DNA of 64,000 nt from an uncultured Oscillospiraceae bacterium (GCA_934567355.1 CAKTJC010000001.1:1-64000), one strand, 5' to 3'; shown: positions 50,016 to 59,922, numbered from the stretch's first letter. Notes: generated from the sequence alone by a model not told the origin. Translations and numbers: made by a program.

Positions 50016-51467
50016 TCAGGCAGCGTCAGGACCAACAGCGCCGCCAAAGAGCGCATTCAGGGAATCAAAGCCATCGGAGAGCGCCTGGATCACATCGGCA
50101 AACTCAGCTTCCTTCAGCTTGGTCAGCTCGGTGAAGCTGGGCAGCGTCACGGTGTCGTCGGTGCGGATGTTCAGCGTCAGGGTGCCGCCGAACTCCTGGC
50201 CGTCTACCTTGTCAATGGTCAATGCCAGCAGGGTATCGGTGACGGCATAGTAGCCGGAGACGCTGGTGGAAACGGTGCCGCTGAAGGTCTCGGTTTCTTC
50301 GTCGTACCCGGCGGCTTGGGCGAGGGTGACTTCAAAGGTCTGCTCTGCTTTGTCCTGGCGGTAGTTCAGGCTGAGGAGCTCGGTTTCACCCTTGTAGCTT
50401 CCGACATGGAAGCCCAGCGCGGCATCGGAATTTTCGGTTATGTCGAACTGCACGGCAGTGACGGAACCGTCAGAATCCACCGCTTCCAGGCGGATAAAGT
50501 CAATTGCCGGGCTCATGGTAAAGGTGCCGGATACGGTCTGCTCGCCGGAGGTGATCTCACCGGTCAGCTCCACAGGCAGCTGCTCTTCCCCTGCCAGGCA
50601 GACGGTAAAGGCAACGGAGACGGCAGCTTCATTCAGCACATCGGTCAGGGACTGCTTCACATCGTCCAGATTCTCCAAAATCATCCGGACGGCCTCTTCC
50701 CCGCTGGGCACGGCATCCCCCTCTTCGCCGCTGGTATATTCGGCGGCCAGGGTGGAGAAGGCATCCACGATCGTGGCGACGGCGCCCTGCAGGTCGGTGT
50801 TGCTTTCCAGCGCATCCAGCAGCTCATCATAGAAGGAAATGATTGCTTCGGTGCTCATGGCAACACGCATCCGGGTCACGTCCACATCCTCGCCGTTGAT
50901 GTTCACCACAGCGGGGGCGGATTCTATCGCCAGCTTGTCAGAGATATCATTTGCCGCCTGGCCGACAGCCTCACCCAGCACGGAAAACGCATCGGTCAGT
51001 ACGCCGGCGTTTTCACCGGATACAGCAGCTACAGTCGTCTCACCGGAGACGGAGAGGAACTCACCGGAGAGAATCTCCAGAAGCGAATTATAGCTATCTT
51101 CGTCCAGGGCAAACTGGGAGCCGGAATCGGGAGCAAAAATGGAGCCCTTCAGGTTCTCAGCCAGGTCAGCCAGCGCCACGCCGTAGGCCTTGTTCAGGAA
51201 GCTGCTTTCCAGCACCACAGCCTCCGGGCCGGCGTAGCCGGTCAGGCCGGCATAGCACTCGCCGTTCAGCAGCAGCTGGGCTCCGATGGACAGCACCATT
51301 TCCGGGGAGATGGCGATCTTGCCGGAGGCTTCCATCCCTTCGGCGGCCAGCACGACCTCAACGGAAACGGCATCCCCCTCGGCACTTGCCGGGGCAGCCA
51401 GGGCAAACAGCATTACAAAAGCCATTACGGCGGCCAGCAGCCGCGCAGCACTACGAGTCAGTTTCAT
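50016..51467 (-). CDS. Large secreted hypothetical protein
   Basis: 483 residues. The signal peptide (LTRSAARLLAAVMAFVMLFA ending ASA-E) is followed by an acidic beta-rich mature part without membrane anchor. Segments: GQAANDISDKLAIESAPAVV, VELTGEITSGEQTVSGTFTM, AVQFDITENSDAALGFHVGS and ETETFSGTVSTSVSGYYAVT. No catalytic motif or repeat; could be an extracellular binding or structural protein. The ATG at 51467 is preferred because the AAAGGA site sits too close to the ATG at 51479. Single gene. Confidence 0.75.
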   Translation of the reverse strand: MKLTRSAARLLAAVMAFVMLFALAAPASAEGDAVSVEVVLAAEGMEASGKIAISPEMVLSIGAQLLLNGECYAGLTGYAGPEAVVLESSFLNKAYGVALADLAENLKGSIFAPDSGSQFALDEDSYNSLLEILSGEFLSVSGETTVAAVSGENAGVLTDAFSVLGEAVGQAANDISDKLAIESAPAVVNINGEDVDVTRMRVAMSTEAIISFYDELLDALESNTDLQGAVATIVDAFSTLAAEYTSGEEGDAVPSGEEAVRMILENLDDVKQSLTDVLNEAAVSVAFTVCLAGEEQLPVELTGEITSGEQTVSGTFTMSPAIDFIRLEAVDSDGSVTAVQFDITENSDAALGFHVGSYKGETELLSLNYRQDKAEQTFEVTLAQAAGYDEETETFSGTVSTSVSGYYAVTDTLLALTIDKVDGQEFGGTLTLNIRTDDTVTLPSFTELTKLKEAEFADVIQALSDGFDSLNALFGGAVGPDAA

Positions 51468-51764
51468 TTGCGAATCCATCCTTTCAAATTGTTTTTATTG
51501 GATACTGCCATGATTATATCAGAACCACCGGCCCGGTTCAATAGGAAGAATTGTAAAAATCCTGAAAATAATGGATTCTTAAGAAAAGATACCCTTCAGC
51601 CATGCATCGGCAGCGGCGTTTGACATTTTCAGAAAAGGTGTACAAATTATTGGACAGGAATTTGGCTAGAATTGTAACCGGCGGGAGGCGTGTCAAGACT
51701 TGTTTTTCAAAATTTTTCGTGGTATGATTCCCGTCGAGTTTGGATTCTAAGGAGAATGATCGAC

Positions 51765-52079
51765 ATGCAGTGTATCAATGGAACCCGGCAGCAGCGGGAG
51801 GAATTCGCAGCCCGTGAGCGTGCCGCGTTCAGCAGGATCCCCGGCATGAAGGAGCTGCTGCAATCCCCCCCGGAAAAGCGGGATGATATGGAGTGCCGCT
51901 ACCCCGACGCCGCATTCGCGCTGATGGTAGCAGGGCACCTGTCCATGGGCAACCAGGAGCAGAATGCCATCCACCAAAAGGCCTACCTTTCTATTCTGGG
52001 AGGCGAGTCCATCCAAAACGTTCGATTCCGCTACGACTACGACCTGGAGCAATATCTGGAGCGCCACATGTGGGATTGA
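51765..52079 (+). CDS. Small hypothetical protein, 104 residues
   Basis: Charged, helical. The C-terminal half RYPDAAFALMVAGHLSMGNQ and KAYLSILGGESIQNVRFRYD is the most structured part. AAGGAG lies ten bases before the ATG at 51765. No family recognised. The gene is followed by a strong terminator, so it is likely expressed alone. Confidence 0.6.
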   Translation: MQCINGTRQQREEFAARERAAFSRIPGMKELLQSPPEKRDDMECRYPDAAFALMVAGHLSMGNQEQNAIHQKAYLSILGGESIQNVRFRYDYDLEQYLERHMWD

Positions 52080-52081
52080 AC

Positions 52082-52121
52082 AACCAGCCCTGCCGTTTTT
52101 CCGGCAGGGCTGGTTGTTCTT
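52082..52121 (+). terminator. Strong terminator
   Basis: AACCAGCCCTGCCG (52082-52095) pairs perfectly with CGGCAGGGCTGGTT (52102-52115) around TTTTTC, followed by GTTCTT. Confidence 0.9.
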
Positions 52122-52208
52122 CAGAGGTTTCATAGATAAAAATTGCGTTGACAGGCTGCATACTCCGGGGCTAAAATATGGGAAATGGTCTGCTGAAATG
52201 GAGGAAAT

Positions 52209-53198
52209 ATGGAACAATACAAGCAATATTTCTCCCCGATCCCTGCGTTTCTGCGCCGATTGGCGGAAACGCCGCCGATGGAGCGGCTGAAGGGGATAGG
52301 GATGAACTGCGGGTGCGAATATACTGCTTTTCCCCGGTTTCAGGGGCTGCAGGCCTATTCCCGGTTTGACCACAGCCTGGGAGTTGCGCTGCTGGTCTGG
52401 CGTTTTACCGGGAGCGAGGCACAGGCGGCGGCCGGGCTGCTGCACGATGTGGCGACGCCGGTATTTGCCCATGTGGTGGATTTTCTCCGGGGGGATCATC
52501 TGACCCAGGAGGCCACCGAGGACGGCACCCGGGAGATGATCGACGCCAGTCCGGCGCTTCAGGCGGCGCTGCATGCGCAGGGGCTCTCCACACAGGACGT
52601 ATGCGACTACCACCGCTATCCCATTGCCGACAACGACTCGCCCCGGCTCTCTGCCGACCGGCTGGAATATACTCTGGGCAACAGCATAAACTACGGCTTT
52701 TGGACGCCCCGGGATGCAGCGGCATGCTGCAATGATCTGGCCGTGACGGAAAACGAAGAGGGGCAGCCGGAGCTTGCCTTCCGCACGGCGGAGATGGCAG
52801 AGCGCTTTGCCCGCGTTGCGCTGCGCTGTGCGGAAATCTATGTGGCAGAGGATGACCGCCTGGCAATGCAGCTGCTTGCCGAGCTCCTGGGGCGGAATAT
52901 CCGCACCGGCGTGCTTACACCGGACGACCTGTACACCACGGAAGCACAGGTGATTGCCAAGCTCTGCGCCGATCCCGACGGGGCGCGGCAGTGGGCGGAC
53001 TTTCGCAGGCTGCACCGGGTCGTTTCCCGCTCCGCACCGGGCAGCACGGGCATCTGGCGGCGCGTTCCCGCCAAGAAGCGGTTCATCGATCCGCTGGTGC
53101 AGGGCAGAGGACGGGTCAGCACGCTCTGCGCCGCCTTCCGGCTGCAAAAGGAAGAATTTCTCGCCCGCCCCCAAACCGACTGGCTCGGCGGAGAATAG
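52209..53198 (+). CDS. HD-domain phosphohydrolase
   Basis: 329 residues. FDHSLGVALLVWRFTGSEAQ then AAGLLHDVATPVFAHVVDFL has the His-HD arrangement of HD hydrolases, and a downstream LEYTLGNSINYGF would contain the last Asp region. Relatives cleave nucleotide or cyclic-dinucleotide phosphates, such as dNTPase or YfbR-like enzymes. Start ATG has GGAGGAAAT immediately upstream. Substrate unknown. Confidence 0.85.
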   Translation: MEQYKQYFSPIPAFLRRLAETPPMERLKGIGMNCGCEYTAFPRFQGLQAYSRFDHSLGVALLVWRFTGSEAQAAAGLLHDVATPVFAHVVDFLRGDHLTQEATEDGTREMIDASPALQAALHAQGLSTQDVCDYHRYPIADNDSPRLSADRLEYTLGNSINYGFWTPRDAAACCNDLAVTENEEGQPELAFRTAEMAERFARVALRCAEIYVAEDDRLAMQLLAELLGRNIRTGVLTPDDLYTTEAQVIAKLCADPDGARQWADFRRLHRVVSRSAPGSTGIWRRVPAKKRFIDPLVQGRGRVSTLCAAFRLQKEEFLARPQTDWLGGE

Positions 53199-53202
53199 GC
53201 AC

Positions 53203-53238
53203 AAAAAGCCTGGGCAGGGGAAACCGGCCCAGGCTCTA
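53203..53238. terminator. Terminator between converging genes
   Basis: AAGCCTGGGC pairs with GCCCAGGCT around about 11 bases, between the HD gene and the HerA-like gene. Confidence 0.75.
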
Positions 53239-53241
53239 TAT

Positions 53242-54849
53242 TCACTTTTTCAGGAAGGTGCCCAGAATGCTTCTGCCCAGGGAGGCACCCAGGTTGCCGC
53301 CCAGGCGCTTGCCGAAGGTGCCGCCGACGGCGCCGCCCAGATTCTTGCCCACCTCGCGGCCGACGGTGCCGATCACCGAATTGCCCACGCTGCGGACGCT
53401 GGAGCGGATGGCGCGCTGCTGGCGCTCCTTTTCCCGCTGCTCTTCCTTGGCCTTGCGGTCGGCCTGACGCTGGGCTTCCTTTTCATCGGCCAGGCGCTGC
53501 CTTTCAGCCGCCTTCTCGTCCGCCAGGCGCTTCTGCTCTTCCCTTGCCTCCTGCGCCAGCTGTTCGCTGCGGCGGGTCAGGAATTCATAGGCAGAGTCGG
53601 GATCCACCGCGTTCTGGTAGCGCAGGTAGAGATTATTCATCAGATAGATCTGCTTGCGCTCTTCCTCGCCGATGGGGCCGAACCGGCTCTGGGGCGGCAG
53701 GATGCGGCATTTTTGAACCACCGTGGGAATGCCCTGCTCATCCAGCACGGAGACCAGCGCCTCGCCGGTGCCCAGATTCATCAGCGTCTCCTTGGTATCA
53801 AAGGCAGGATTGACCCGGAAGGACTTGGCGGCGGCGTTCACCGCCTTCTCGTCGGCGGGGGTGTAGGCGCGCAGCGCGTGCTGGATCTTATTGCCCAGCT
53901 GGCTGAGCACGCCGTCGGGAATGTCCCGGGGCGTTTGGGTGATGAAGAAGATGCTGACGCCCTTGGAGCGGATCAGCTTTACCACTTGCTCGATCTTTTC
54001 CAGCAGCGCCTTGGACACGCCCTTGAACAGCAGATGCGCTTCATCGAAGAAGAACACCATCCGAGGCTTTTCGGGGTCGCCCACCTCCGGCAGCACCTCG
54101 AAGAGCTCCGAGAGCATCCACAGCAGGAAGGTGGTGTACAGCGATGCGTCGTTCATCAGGCTGCGGCAGTCCAGAATATTGACGGTGCCCTGGCCGCCCT
54201 CCGTCTGGAACCAGTCGGCGATGCTCAGTGCAGGCTCGGTGAAGAACTGCTCGCCGCCCTTGCTTTCCAGCGCCACCACGCCCCGCAGAATGGCATTGAT
54301 GCTGGCCTTGGCAATGTTGCCGTACTGGCTGGAATACTGGGCGTTGTTTTCCGCCACATACTGGAGCATGGACTTTAAGTCCTTGGTGTCCACCAGCAGC
54401 AGCCCCTCGTCGTCGGCGATCTTAAAAACGATGGTCAGAATGTCCGTCTGGGTGGGGTTCAGATCCAGGAGCTTTCCCAGCAGCAGCGGCCCCATTTCGG
54501 AGACGGTGGTGCGCAGAGGGATGCCTGCCTGGCCGAATACATCCCAGAAGGCGACAGGATAGCGCTTATACTGGAAGCCGCACTCCGCCAGACCGAAGTC
54601 CTGGATGCGCTGCTGCATATCCGCACTGTCTTCCCCCGCCCGGCACAGCCCGGACAGGTCGCCCTTCACGTCCGCCACAAACACCGGCACCCCGGCATCC
54701 GAAAAGCTCTCTGCCAGTACTTTCAGCGTGGTGGTCTTGCCTGTGCCGGTGGCGCCTGCGATCAGCCCGTGGCGGTTTGCCATCCGGGGCAGGATCGAAA
54801 CCCGCTCTCCTTCTGACAGACCGATCCAGATTTTTCCGTCAAAATACAT
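53242..54849 (-). CDS. HerA-like DUF853 ATPase
   Basis: 535 residues. MANRHGLIAGATGTGKTTTL is Walker A and KPRMVFFFDEAHLLFKGVSK is Walker B of the HerA/FtsK-like ATPase superfamily; IFFITQTPRDIPDGVLSQLG carries sensor residues. The C-terminal 120 residues are a charged coiled coil (ADEKAAERQRLADEKEAQRQ) ending in a Gly-rich amphipathic tail (GREVGKNLGGAVGGTFGKRL). Predicted DNA- or protein-translocating ATPase of unknown role. Start at 54849 has AGGAGGCTG upstream. Confidence 0.88.
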   Translation of the reverse strand: MYFDGKIWIGLSEGERVSILPRMANRHGLIAGATGTGKTTTLKVLAESFSDAGVPVFVADVKGDLSGLCRAGEDSADMQQRIQDFGLAECGFQYKRYPVAFWDVFGQAGIPLRTTVSEMGPLLLGKLLDLNPTQTDILTIVFKIADDEGLLLVDTKDLKSMLQYVAENNAQYSSQYGNIAKASINAILRGVVALESKGGEQFFTEPALSIADWFQTEGGQGTVNILDCRSLMNDASLYTTFLLWMLSELFEVLPEVGDPEKPRMVFFFDEAHLLFKGVSKALLEKIEQVVKLIRSKGVSIFFITQTPRDIPDGVLSQLGNKIQHALRAYTPADEKAVNAAAKSFRVNPAFDTKETLMNLGTGEALVSVLDEQGIPTVVQKCRILPPQSRFGPIGEEERKQIYLMNNLYLRYQNAVDPDSAYEFLTRRSEQLAQEAREEQKRLADEKAAERQRLADEKEAQRQADRKAKEEQREKERQQRAIRSSVRSVGNSVIGTVGREVGKNLGGAVGGTFGKRLGGNLGASLGRSILGTFLKK

Positions 54850-54929
54850 TTCCTTTTCAGCCTCCTGATTTCTTGATTTTCTGCTCTCTTTTGCTTTTTT
54901 TCAATGCCATTATACCATACACAATCCTT

Positions 54930-54963
54930 TTTGCAAGAAAAATCCGTTCCTCAGCGGAACGGA
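54930..54963 (-). terminator. Terminator downstream of capA
   Basis: CCGTTCC pairs with GGAACGG around GCTGA on the minus strand, followed by ATTTTTC. Confidence 0.75.
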
Positions 54964-54982
54964 AGACGTGCCCGATTTGTGA

Positions 54983-55016
54983 GCGTCCCCGCCTTCAGGC
55001 GGGGACGCGATTTTTA
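54983..55016 (+). terminator. Hairpin with plus-strand T tract
   Basis: CGTCCCCGCCT pairs with AGGCGGGGACG and is followed by CGATTTTT on the plus strand, at the end of the capA gene. Likely bidirectional boundary. Confidence 0.65.
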
Positions 55017-56459
55017 TCAGGCGGCGTTCTTTGCAAGCCATTCGTAATTGGCTTCCCGTGCAATTTTCTCGGCACGGAGATAGTCCTGCGACTGCGCCAT
55101 GCCGCTGCCGACAATGTCCATCGTGCGCTGCCAGGAATCGTTGCACTGCACCAAGGTGCTGTCGTCGAGGCCGAATAGCTCTTGCCACTGGCTGCGGCGG
55201 CTGTCGTCCAGCGGGAGGATCTCATAGCGGCGGATGGTGGCGCTCTGCCGCACCACGGTGTTGCCGCTACTGTCAATGGCGCGCACCCAGGTGGGGATCA
55301 GATTCACATCCTCCAGGTATACCGTGCCGTCGGAGTATTTAGAGAAGGTGATGCTGAACATCACGCCGTCCTCGGTATGGGCGGTGGAAATGCTGTTGAG
55401 CAGCCCCAGACGTTGGTTGGAAACGGCGTTGCCCATGGAGTACAGGCAAACGGTGCGGTGATTGGGATCCACGGTGCTTTCCAGCAGCTCGATGGGCTCC
55501 ACCACATGGGGGTGGCCGCCGATGATGACGTCCACGCCCAGGTCGCAAATGCGCTGGGCCATGGCCTGCTGGCTGGCGTTGGGCTGGAGCTTATACTCCT
55601 GCCCCCAGTGGATATACAGCACGATGGCCTCCGCCCCCTGCTGGCGCATCTGGGTAATCTGGTTTTCCAGCTCGGCATAGAAGGGTTCGGGGTCAGAATG
55701 GCGGAAGCAGTTGATAATGTCGTAGCCGCCGGCCTGCATGGGGTTATAGTTCAGGGCCGGGGTCTTGTTGCCGATGGCGGAATCCTCATAGGTAAAGGCG
55801 GTCATGCCAATTTTGATGCCGTTGATGTCCTGGACGGTGAACTTCGGCTCGTCGCCGGAGAGCATGGTGCCCAGGTTGATGAGTCCCTTCTCTCGCACGG
55901 TGCGGATGGTGCGCTCATAGCCCGCCTGCTGGCTGTCGTAGCTGTGGTTATTGACGGTGAGCAGCATATCAAAGCCTGCATTCTTGGCCGCATCCACGAT
56001 TTCATCCGGGCAATTGAACATGGGGTTGCCTTGGTAGGGCTTGGCGGTTCCGGCAAGGGTGGTTTCCAGGTTGGCAACGGCGAAATCCGCCGCGGAGGCG
56101 TACTCCGTGATATAGGGGAAGATGTAACTGAAATCATAGGTGCCGTCGGCCTGCTTGGCGTCAGTGATCAGCTGGCCGTGCATCAGCAGGTCGCCGATGG
56201 AGAGAATGGTGGCGGTGGATACCACATGCTCCGGCTCCTTCGGCACGGTGGTTTCCGGGACGGTGGCCTCGGTGGGCGCATCCGTGGGGAAAGCAATGAT
56301 CTCGGTGGGCGCGGGGGACGGGACGGTCTGGGCATTTTGGGGCGCCGTCACCAGCCGGACGCACAGCCACACCATTACGCCGATGGCCGCGATCAGCAGC
56401 ACGATCAAAATGATCAGCGCCGCCCGCAGGCCGCTGCCCTTTTGTTTCTTTCGGGACAT
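55017..56459 (-). CDS. CapA/PgsA-family metallophosphatase-like protein
   Basis: 480 residues. N-terminal basic tail and one TM helix (about 12-34), then a Thr/Pro-rich extracellular linker (EIIAFPTDAPTEATVPETTV). The CapA domain follows: TATILSIGDLLMHGQLITDA, MLLTVNNHSYDSQQAGYERT and DLGVDVIIGGHPHVVEPIEL, the metal-binding motifs. Family members take part in poly-gamma-glutamate or capsule synthesis; here no capBC genes are nearby. ATG has AGGAGGAACATC upstream. Confidence 0.9.
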   Translation of the reverse strand: MSRKKQKGSGLRAALIILIVLLIAAIGVMVWLCVRLVTAPQNAQTVPSPAPTEIIAFPTDAPTEATVPETTVPKEPEHVVSTATILSIGDLLMHGQLITDAKQADGTYDFSYIFPYITEYASAADFAVANLETTLAGTAKPYQGNPMFNCPDEIVDAAKNAGFDMLLTVNNHSYDSQQAGYERTIRTVREKGLINLGTMLSGDEPKFTVQDINGIKIGMTAFTYEDSAIGNKTPALNYNPMQAGGYDIINCFRHSDPEPFYAELENQITQMRQQGAEAIVLYIHWGQEYKLQPNASQQAMAQRICDLGVDVIIGGHPHVVEPIELLESTVDPNHRTVCLYSMGNAVSNQRLGLLNSISTAHTEDGVMFSITFSKYSDGTVYLEDVNLIPTWVRAIDSSGNTVVRQSATIRRYEILPLDDSRRSQWQELFGLDDSTLVQCNDSWQRTMDIVGSGMAQSQDYLRAEKIAREANYEWLAKNAA

Positions 56460-56600
56460 GATGTTCCTCCTGGAGTGATATTTCCCCTATCATAGTCGGT
56501 TTGCGGGGAGGTGTCAAGGGCGGCGGGACGCACATTCACATTCTGTTCATACAATTCCTGCGGTTCGGTGATATGATGGACGAAAAAAGGAGGAATGCAC

Positions 56601-57086
56601 ATGACCCGACGTGAGCTGGAGGTAACGGATCCCGCCCTGATCCGTCACATTCTGGAAGAATGCAAGGTGCTCCACCTGGGACTGGTGGACGACGGAATGC
56701 CCTATATCGTGCCCATGAACTATGGCTGCAAGGAGGAGGACGGGAAGCTGACGCTGTACCTGCACAGCGCATCCCGGGGTTACAAGCTGGATGTGATCCG
56801 GAAGAATCCCGTCTGCTGCTTTGAGATGGAATGCAGCGTGGAGCCCTTCGAGGGGAAGGTCGCCTGTCAATACGGCGTCTCCTACTATTCCCTGATGGGG
56901 CGGGGAAAGGTCGAGATCGTGGAGGATGTGCAGGAGAAGACGGCAGCCATGTCCCTCCTGATGAAAACCCAGACGGGGAAGGATTTTGAATTCAACGAGC
57001 GCCTGGTTTCCATCGTCAGCGTCATCCGCATCGACGTGACGGACTACACCGCCAAACACCGCCCCAATCCGACGGCAATGAAATAA
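56601..57086 (+). CDS. PNPOx-like flavin-binding protein
   Basis: 161 residues. LHLGLVDDGMPYIVPMNYGC and LYLHSASRGYKLDVIRKNPV match the split-barrel FMN-binding fold of the pyridoxamine-phosphate-oxidase/NimA family; CQYGVSYYSLMGRGKVEIVE is the third strand set. May reduce nitro compounds or bind heme or flavin. ATG at 56601 chosen: AGGAGG is seven bases upstream, while the ATG at 56595 is too close to it. Convergent with butyrate kinase. Confidence 0.85.
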   Translation: MTRRELEVTDPALIRHILEECKVLHLGLVDDGMPYIVPMNYGCKEEDGKLTLYLHSASRGYKLDVIRKNPVCCFEMECSVEPFEGKVACQYGVSYYSLMGRGKVEIVEDVQEKTAAMSLLMKTQTGKDFEFNERLVSIVSVIRIDVTDYTAKHRPNPTAMK

Positions 57087-57125
57087 CAAAAATCCAACAA
57101 TTTGCAGGCTCAGTTTTCCCCTGCT

Positions 57126-58235
57126 TTACTCCCATCCAAATCCCTGGAACACGGGCTTGCCGGTGTAGCGGTTGGCTTCCTTTTCTCCCCGCAGGACTTC
57201 CAGAACACTGTCTGCCATGGCCTCCTGTTCGCATTCGCCGGGGTAGACGGTGATGGGCGCGATCCAGCCGCAGCGCTGCTGCACTCCATCCACGATGTCC
57301 ACGAAGCGTACCAGGCCGCCGGTGAGCAGAATGCCGTCTACCCTGCCCTCCAGCACCGCCGCCATGGCGCCGATGGATTTGCACAGCTGGTAGATCATGG
57401 TATTCCAGATGGTGACGGCCTTGGCGTCGCCTGCCTCCACCAACGCATGGACGGTATCGGCATTGGAGGTGCCGAAGTGGCTGACAAAGCCGCCGGAACG
57501 GGAGAGCATGGTTTTGACCTCGGCAGTGGTGTGGCCGGATTCCAGATAGGTCAGCACCTCCATCACCGGGATGGAGCCGAGCCGGGTGGGGGTGAAGGAG
57601 CCGTCGCCCCCTGCGCCCTCGGTGCTGTCGATCATTCTGCCGTGGGCATGGGCAGTGACGGTAATACCGCCGTCGATATGGCTGACAATAAAATTGCAGT
57701 CCTCATATTTTTTACCCAGCCCGCGGGCATGGATGGCAGCAATGCCCTTCTGGTTGAGCACATGGGTCTGTGCCCGGCGGTATAGTCCGGCGATGCCCGT
57801 GGGGCGGGCATAGTCGCACAACTCGTCCACATTGGTGGGATTGACGGTGTACATGCTGCCGCCGTATTCCCGGCACAGCTCGTAGGCTAGCATGACGCCC
57901 AGCTTTGCCGGATGGTCGCTGCCGCCCACTCCCGCCGCCGTGTCCCGCACCAGCGCCTCATCGATCGTCATTACCCCCGCCTTCTGGGGATAGGCGCTGC
58001 CGCCGCGCCCCACAAAGGCGTCCATATCTGCCATTTTCAGCCCGTGCTCCGCCATGAACGCCTCCACCACTGCCCGCCGCATGGGCATCTGGTCATTGAC
58101 GGTGGGAAAGGCCAGCAGCTCCGGCGCATCATGGAAGATGCTCTCGGTAAATACATTCTTTTCGTTTTCAAAATAGCTGACCTTGGTAGAGGTGGAGCCG
58201 GGATTGATTACCAACATTTTATAAACGCGTTCCAT
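57126..58235 (-). CDS. buk: Butyrate kinase
   Basis: 369 residues. VINPGSTSTKVSYFENEKNV (ATP-binding start), FVGRGGSAYPQKAGV, NFIVSHIDGGITVTAHAHGR and IDSTEGAGGDGSFTPTRLGS are the acetate/butyrate kinase signatures. Converts butyryl-phosphate and ADP to butyrate and ATP. ATG at 58235 has AAAGGAG upstream; the frame to 58346 lacks a site. Phosphotransbutyrylase (ptb) is not adjacent, so it must lie elsewhere or the enzyme may use another acyl phosphate. Confidence 0.92.
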   Translation of the reverse strand: MERVYKMLVINPGSTSTKVSYFENEKNVFTESIFHDAPELLAFPTVNDQMPMRRAVVEAFMAEHGLKMADMDAFVGRGGSAYPQKAGVMTIDEALVRDTAAGVGGSDHPAKLGVMLAYELCREYGGSMYTVNPTNVDELCDYARPTGIAGLYRRAQTHVLNQKGIAAIHARGLGKKYEDCNFIVSHIDGGITVTAHAHGRMIDSTEGAGGDGSFTPTRLGSIPVMEVLTYLESGHTTAEVKTMLSRSGGFVSHFGTSNADTVHALVEAGDAKAVTIWNTMIYQLCKSIGAMAAVLEGRVDGILLTGGLVRFVDIVDGVQQRCGWIAPITVYPGECEQEAMADSVLEVLRGEKEANRYTGKPVFQGFGWE

Positions 58236-58335
58236 AAGGAGTCTCCTTTGCACACCGCTTTCTTTTGGAAACAGTATACAATATTCACTGTTAATTTTCA
58301 AGCAAGGTACACAAATATCCGGCATTTTATCATAA

Positions 58336-58395
58336 AAAGGCAGCACCGCATCATTGGGCAGGAAGTCTCAGCCGGAATTGTGCGGTGCTGCCTTA
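58336..58395. repeat. Short palindromic element, copy 2 (60 bp)
   Basis: Perfect 14-bp ends AAGGCAGCACCGCA (58337-58350) and TGCGGTGCTGCCTT (58381-58394). Centre AAGTCTCAGCC. Related to the copy at 1855-1919. Confidence 0.75.
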
Positions 58396-58484
58396 ATATT
58401 TATTCCTTGCATATTTCCCGAAAACCCGCTACAATGGGAGCAGTTTGATTTTCCCCATTTTGAGCAAAAATCAGGAGGATCTTC

Positions 58485-59855
58485 ATGGGAAAGACACTGC
58501 AGAAGAAGGACACCTTTTATTCCGAGCTGATGAAGCTGGTAGTGCCCATCGGAATACAGAACTTTATGCTGGCGCTGGTCAGCGTGACGGATGCGGTGAT
58601 GCTGGGGCGGATGGGGCAGCAGGAGATGGCCTCGGTGTCTCAGGCGGGAAATGTGCAGTTCTTCCTCAGCCTGCTGGTCACCGGCTTCAGCATCGGCGTG
58701 GGCATTATGGCTGCCCAGTACTGGGGCAAGGGGGACGGGAAGTCCATTGAAGAAATCGCGCCCACCGGGCTGAAGATCATCCTCGCCATCGGCGGCGTTG
58801 TCACTGTGGCAGCGCTGGTTGCACCCCGGGCGCTGATGGCCATCCTCACCAGCGATCAGGCGTTGATCCCACTGGGCGCGGAATATCTGCGGGTGGTCGC
58901 CCCCTCCTATTTCCTGTGCGGCATCACGCAGGTGTACTTCGCCATTCTGAAAAACACCGGCCACACCACGGAAAGCTCCGTCATCAGCTGCGTGGCGGTG
59001 GTCACAAATATCGTGCTCAATGCGATATTCATTTTCGGTCTGCTGGGCTGCCCTGCCATGGGCATTGCCGGTGCCGCGCTGGCGACGGTCATCTCCCGGC
59101 TGGTGGAGCTGGTGCTGGCCGCAGTAATCACCAGGCGGAAAAGCGCCGTGCAGCTGCGCTGGAACTGGCTGGCAAAGCGGCCGGACAGGCTGCTGTTCCA
59201 GGACTTTCTGCGCTACACCATGCCGGTGATCGGTGCAAGCCTGGTGTGGGGCATTGCATATATATCCTATTCCGTGGTGCTGGGACACATGGACGGGGAC
59301 GCGGTGGCGGCCAATTCCGTGGTCGCCGTGGCGAAGAGCCTGATCTCCTGCCTGATTCGCGGCGTGGGCGGCGGCGCGGGCATCATGATCGGCAATCTGC
59401 TGGGCGCAAACCTGCTGGAAAAGGCCAAGAACTACGCCCGCCGGCTGACCGTCCTTTCCATCGTCATCGGTGTCGTCAGCGGCGTGCTTCTGGTGGCGGC
59501 GACGCCCATCATCATGAGCATTACCGAGCTGACTCCCCAGGCGGCACAGTATCTGAAAATCATGATCGCCTTTACCGGCGTGAATTTGGCCGCCCAGTCC
59601 GTCAACCATGTCGTGCTCGACGGTATCTTCGGCGCAGGCGGCGATGCCAAATTCGACATGAACACCAACATCATCTTTATGTGGTGCATCTGCGTCCCCC
59701 TGAGCCTGATGGCCGCCTTCTGGTGGAAGCTCAGTGCCCCGGTGGTCTTCTGCCTGTGCAGCATGGATGAGATCATCAAGCTCCCGGCGGTGTTCCTGCA
59801 CTACCGCAAATACATCTGGCTGCGTAATATCACCCGGGAGACGCAGGAAGCTTAA
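58485..59855 (+). CDS. MATE family efflux transporter, copy 2
   Basis: 456 residues, 12 helices. ELMKLVVPIGIQNFMLALVS and VTDAVMLGRMGQQEMASVSQ open the first half; FLRYTMPVIGASLVWGIAYI opens the second. NorM/DinF-type multidrug or metabolite exporter driven by Na+ or H+. It is clearly different from the MATE at 32843 and belongs to the VmrA-like branch. ATG has AGGAGGATCTTC upstream. Terminator downstream. Confidence 0.92.
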   Translation: MGKTLQKKDTFYSELMKLVVPIGIQNFMLALVSVTDAVMLGRMGQQEMASVSQAGNVQFFLSLLVTGFSIGVGIMAAQYWGKGDGKSIEEIAPTGLKIILAIGGVVTVAALVAPRALMAILTSDQALIPLGAEYLRVVAPSYFLCGITQVYFAILKNTGHTTESSVISCVAVVTNIVLNAIFIFGLLGCPAMGIAGAALATVISRLVELVLAAVITRRKSAVQLRWNWLAKRPDRLLFQDFLRYTMPVIGASLVWGIAYISYSVVLGHMDGDAVAANSVVAVAKSLISCLIRGVGGGAGIMIGNLLGANLLEKAKNYARRLTVLSIVIGVVSGVLLVAATPIIMSITELTPQAAQYLKIMIAFTGVNLAAQSVNHVVLDGIFGAGGDAKFDMNTNIIFMWCICVPLSLMAAFWWKLSAPVVFCLCSMDEIIKLPAVFLHYRKYIWLRNITRETQEA

Positions 59856-59876
59856 CCCGCGGGACTTCTTCAGCAA

Positions 59877-59922
59877 AAATCCGCAGAGATCCGGAAAAAG
59901 CACCGGGTCTCTGCGGATTTTC
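59877..59922. terminator. Terminator of the second MATE gene
   Basis: AAATCCGCAGAGATCCGG pairs almost perfectly with CCGGGTCTCTGCGGATTT around about eight bases, followed by TCTGGG on the plus strand; converging with the aminoacylase gene. Confidence 0.85.
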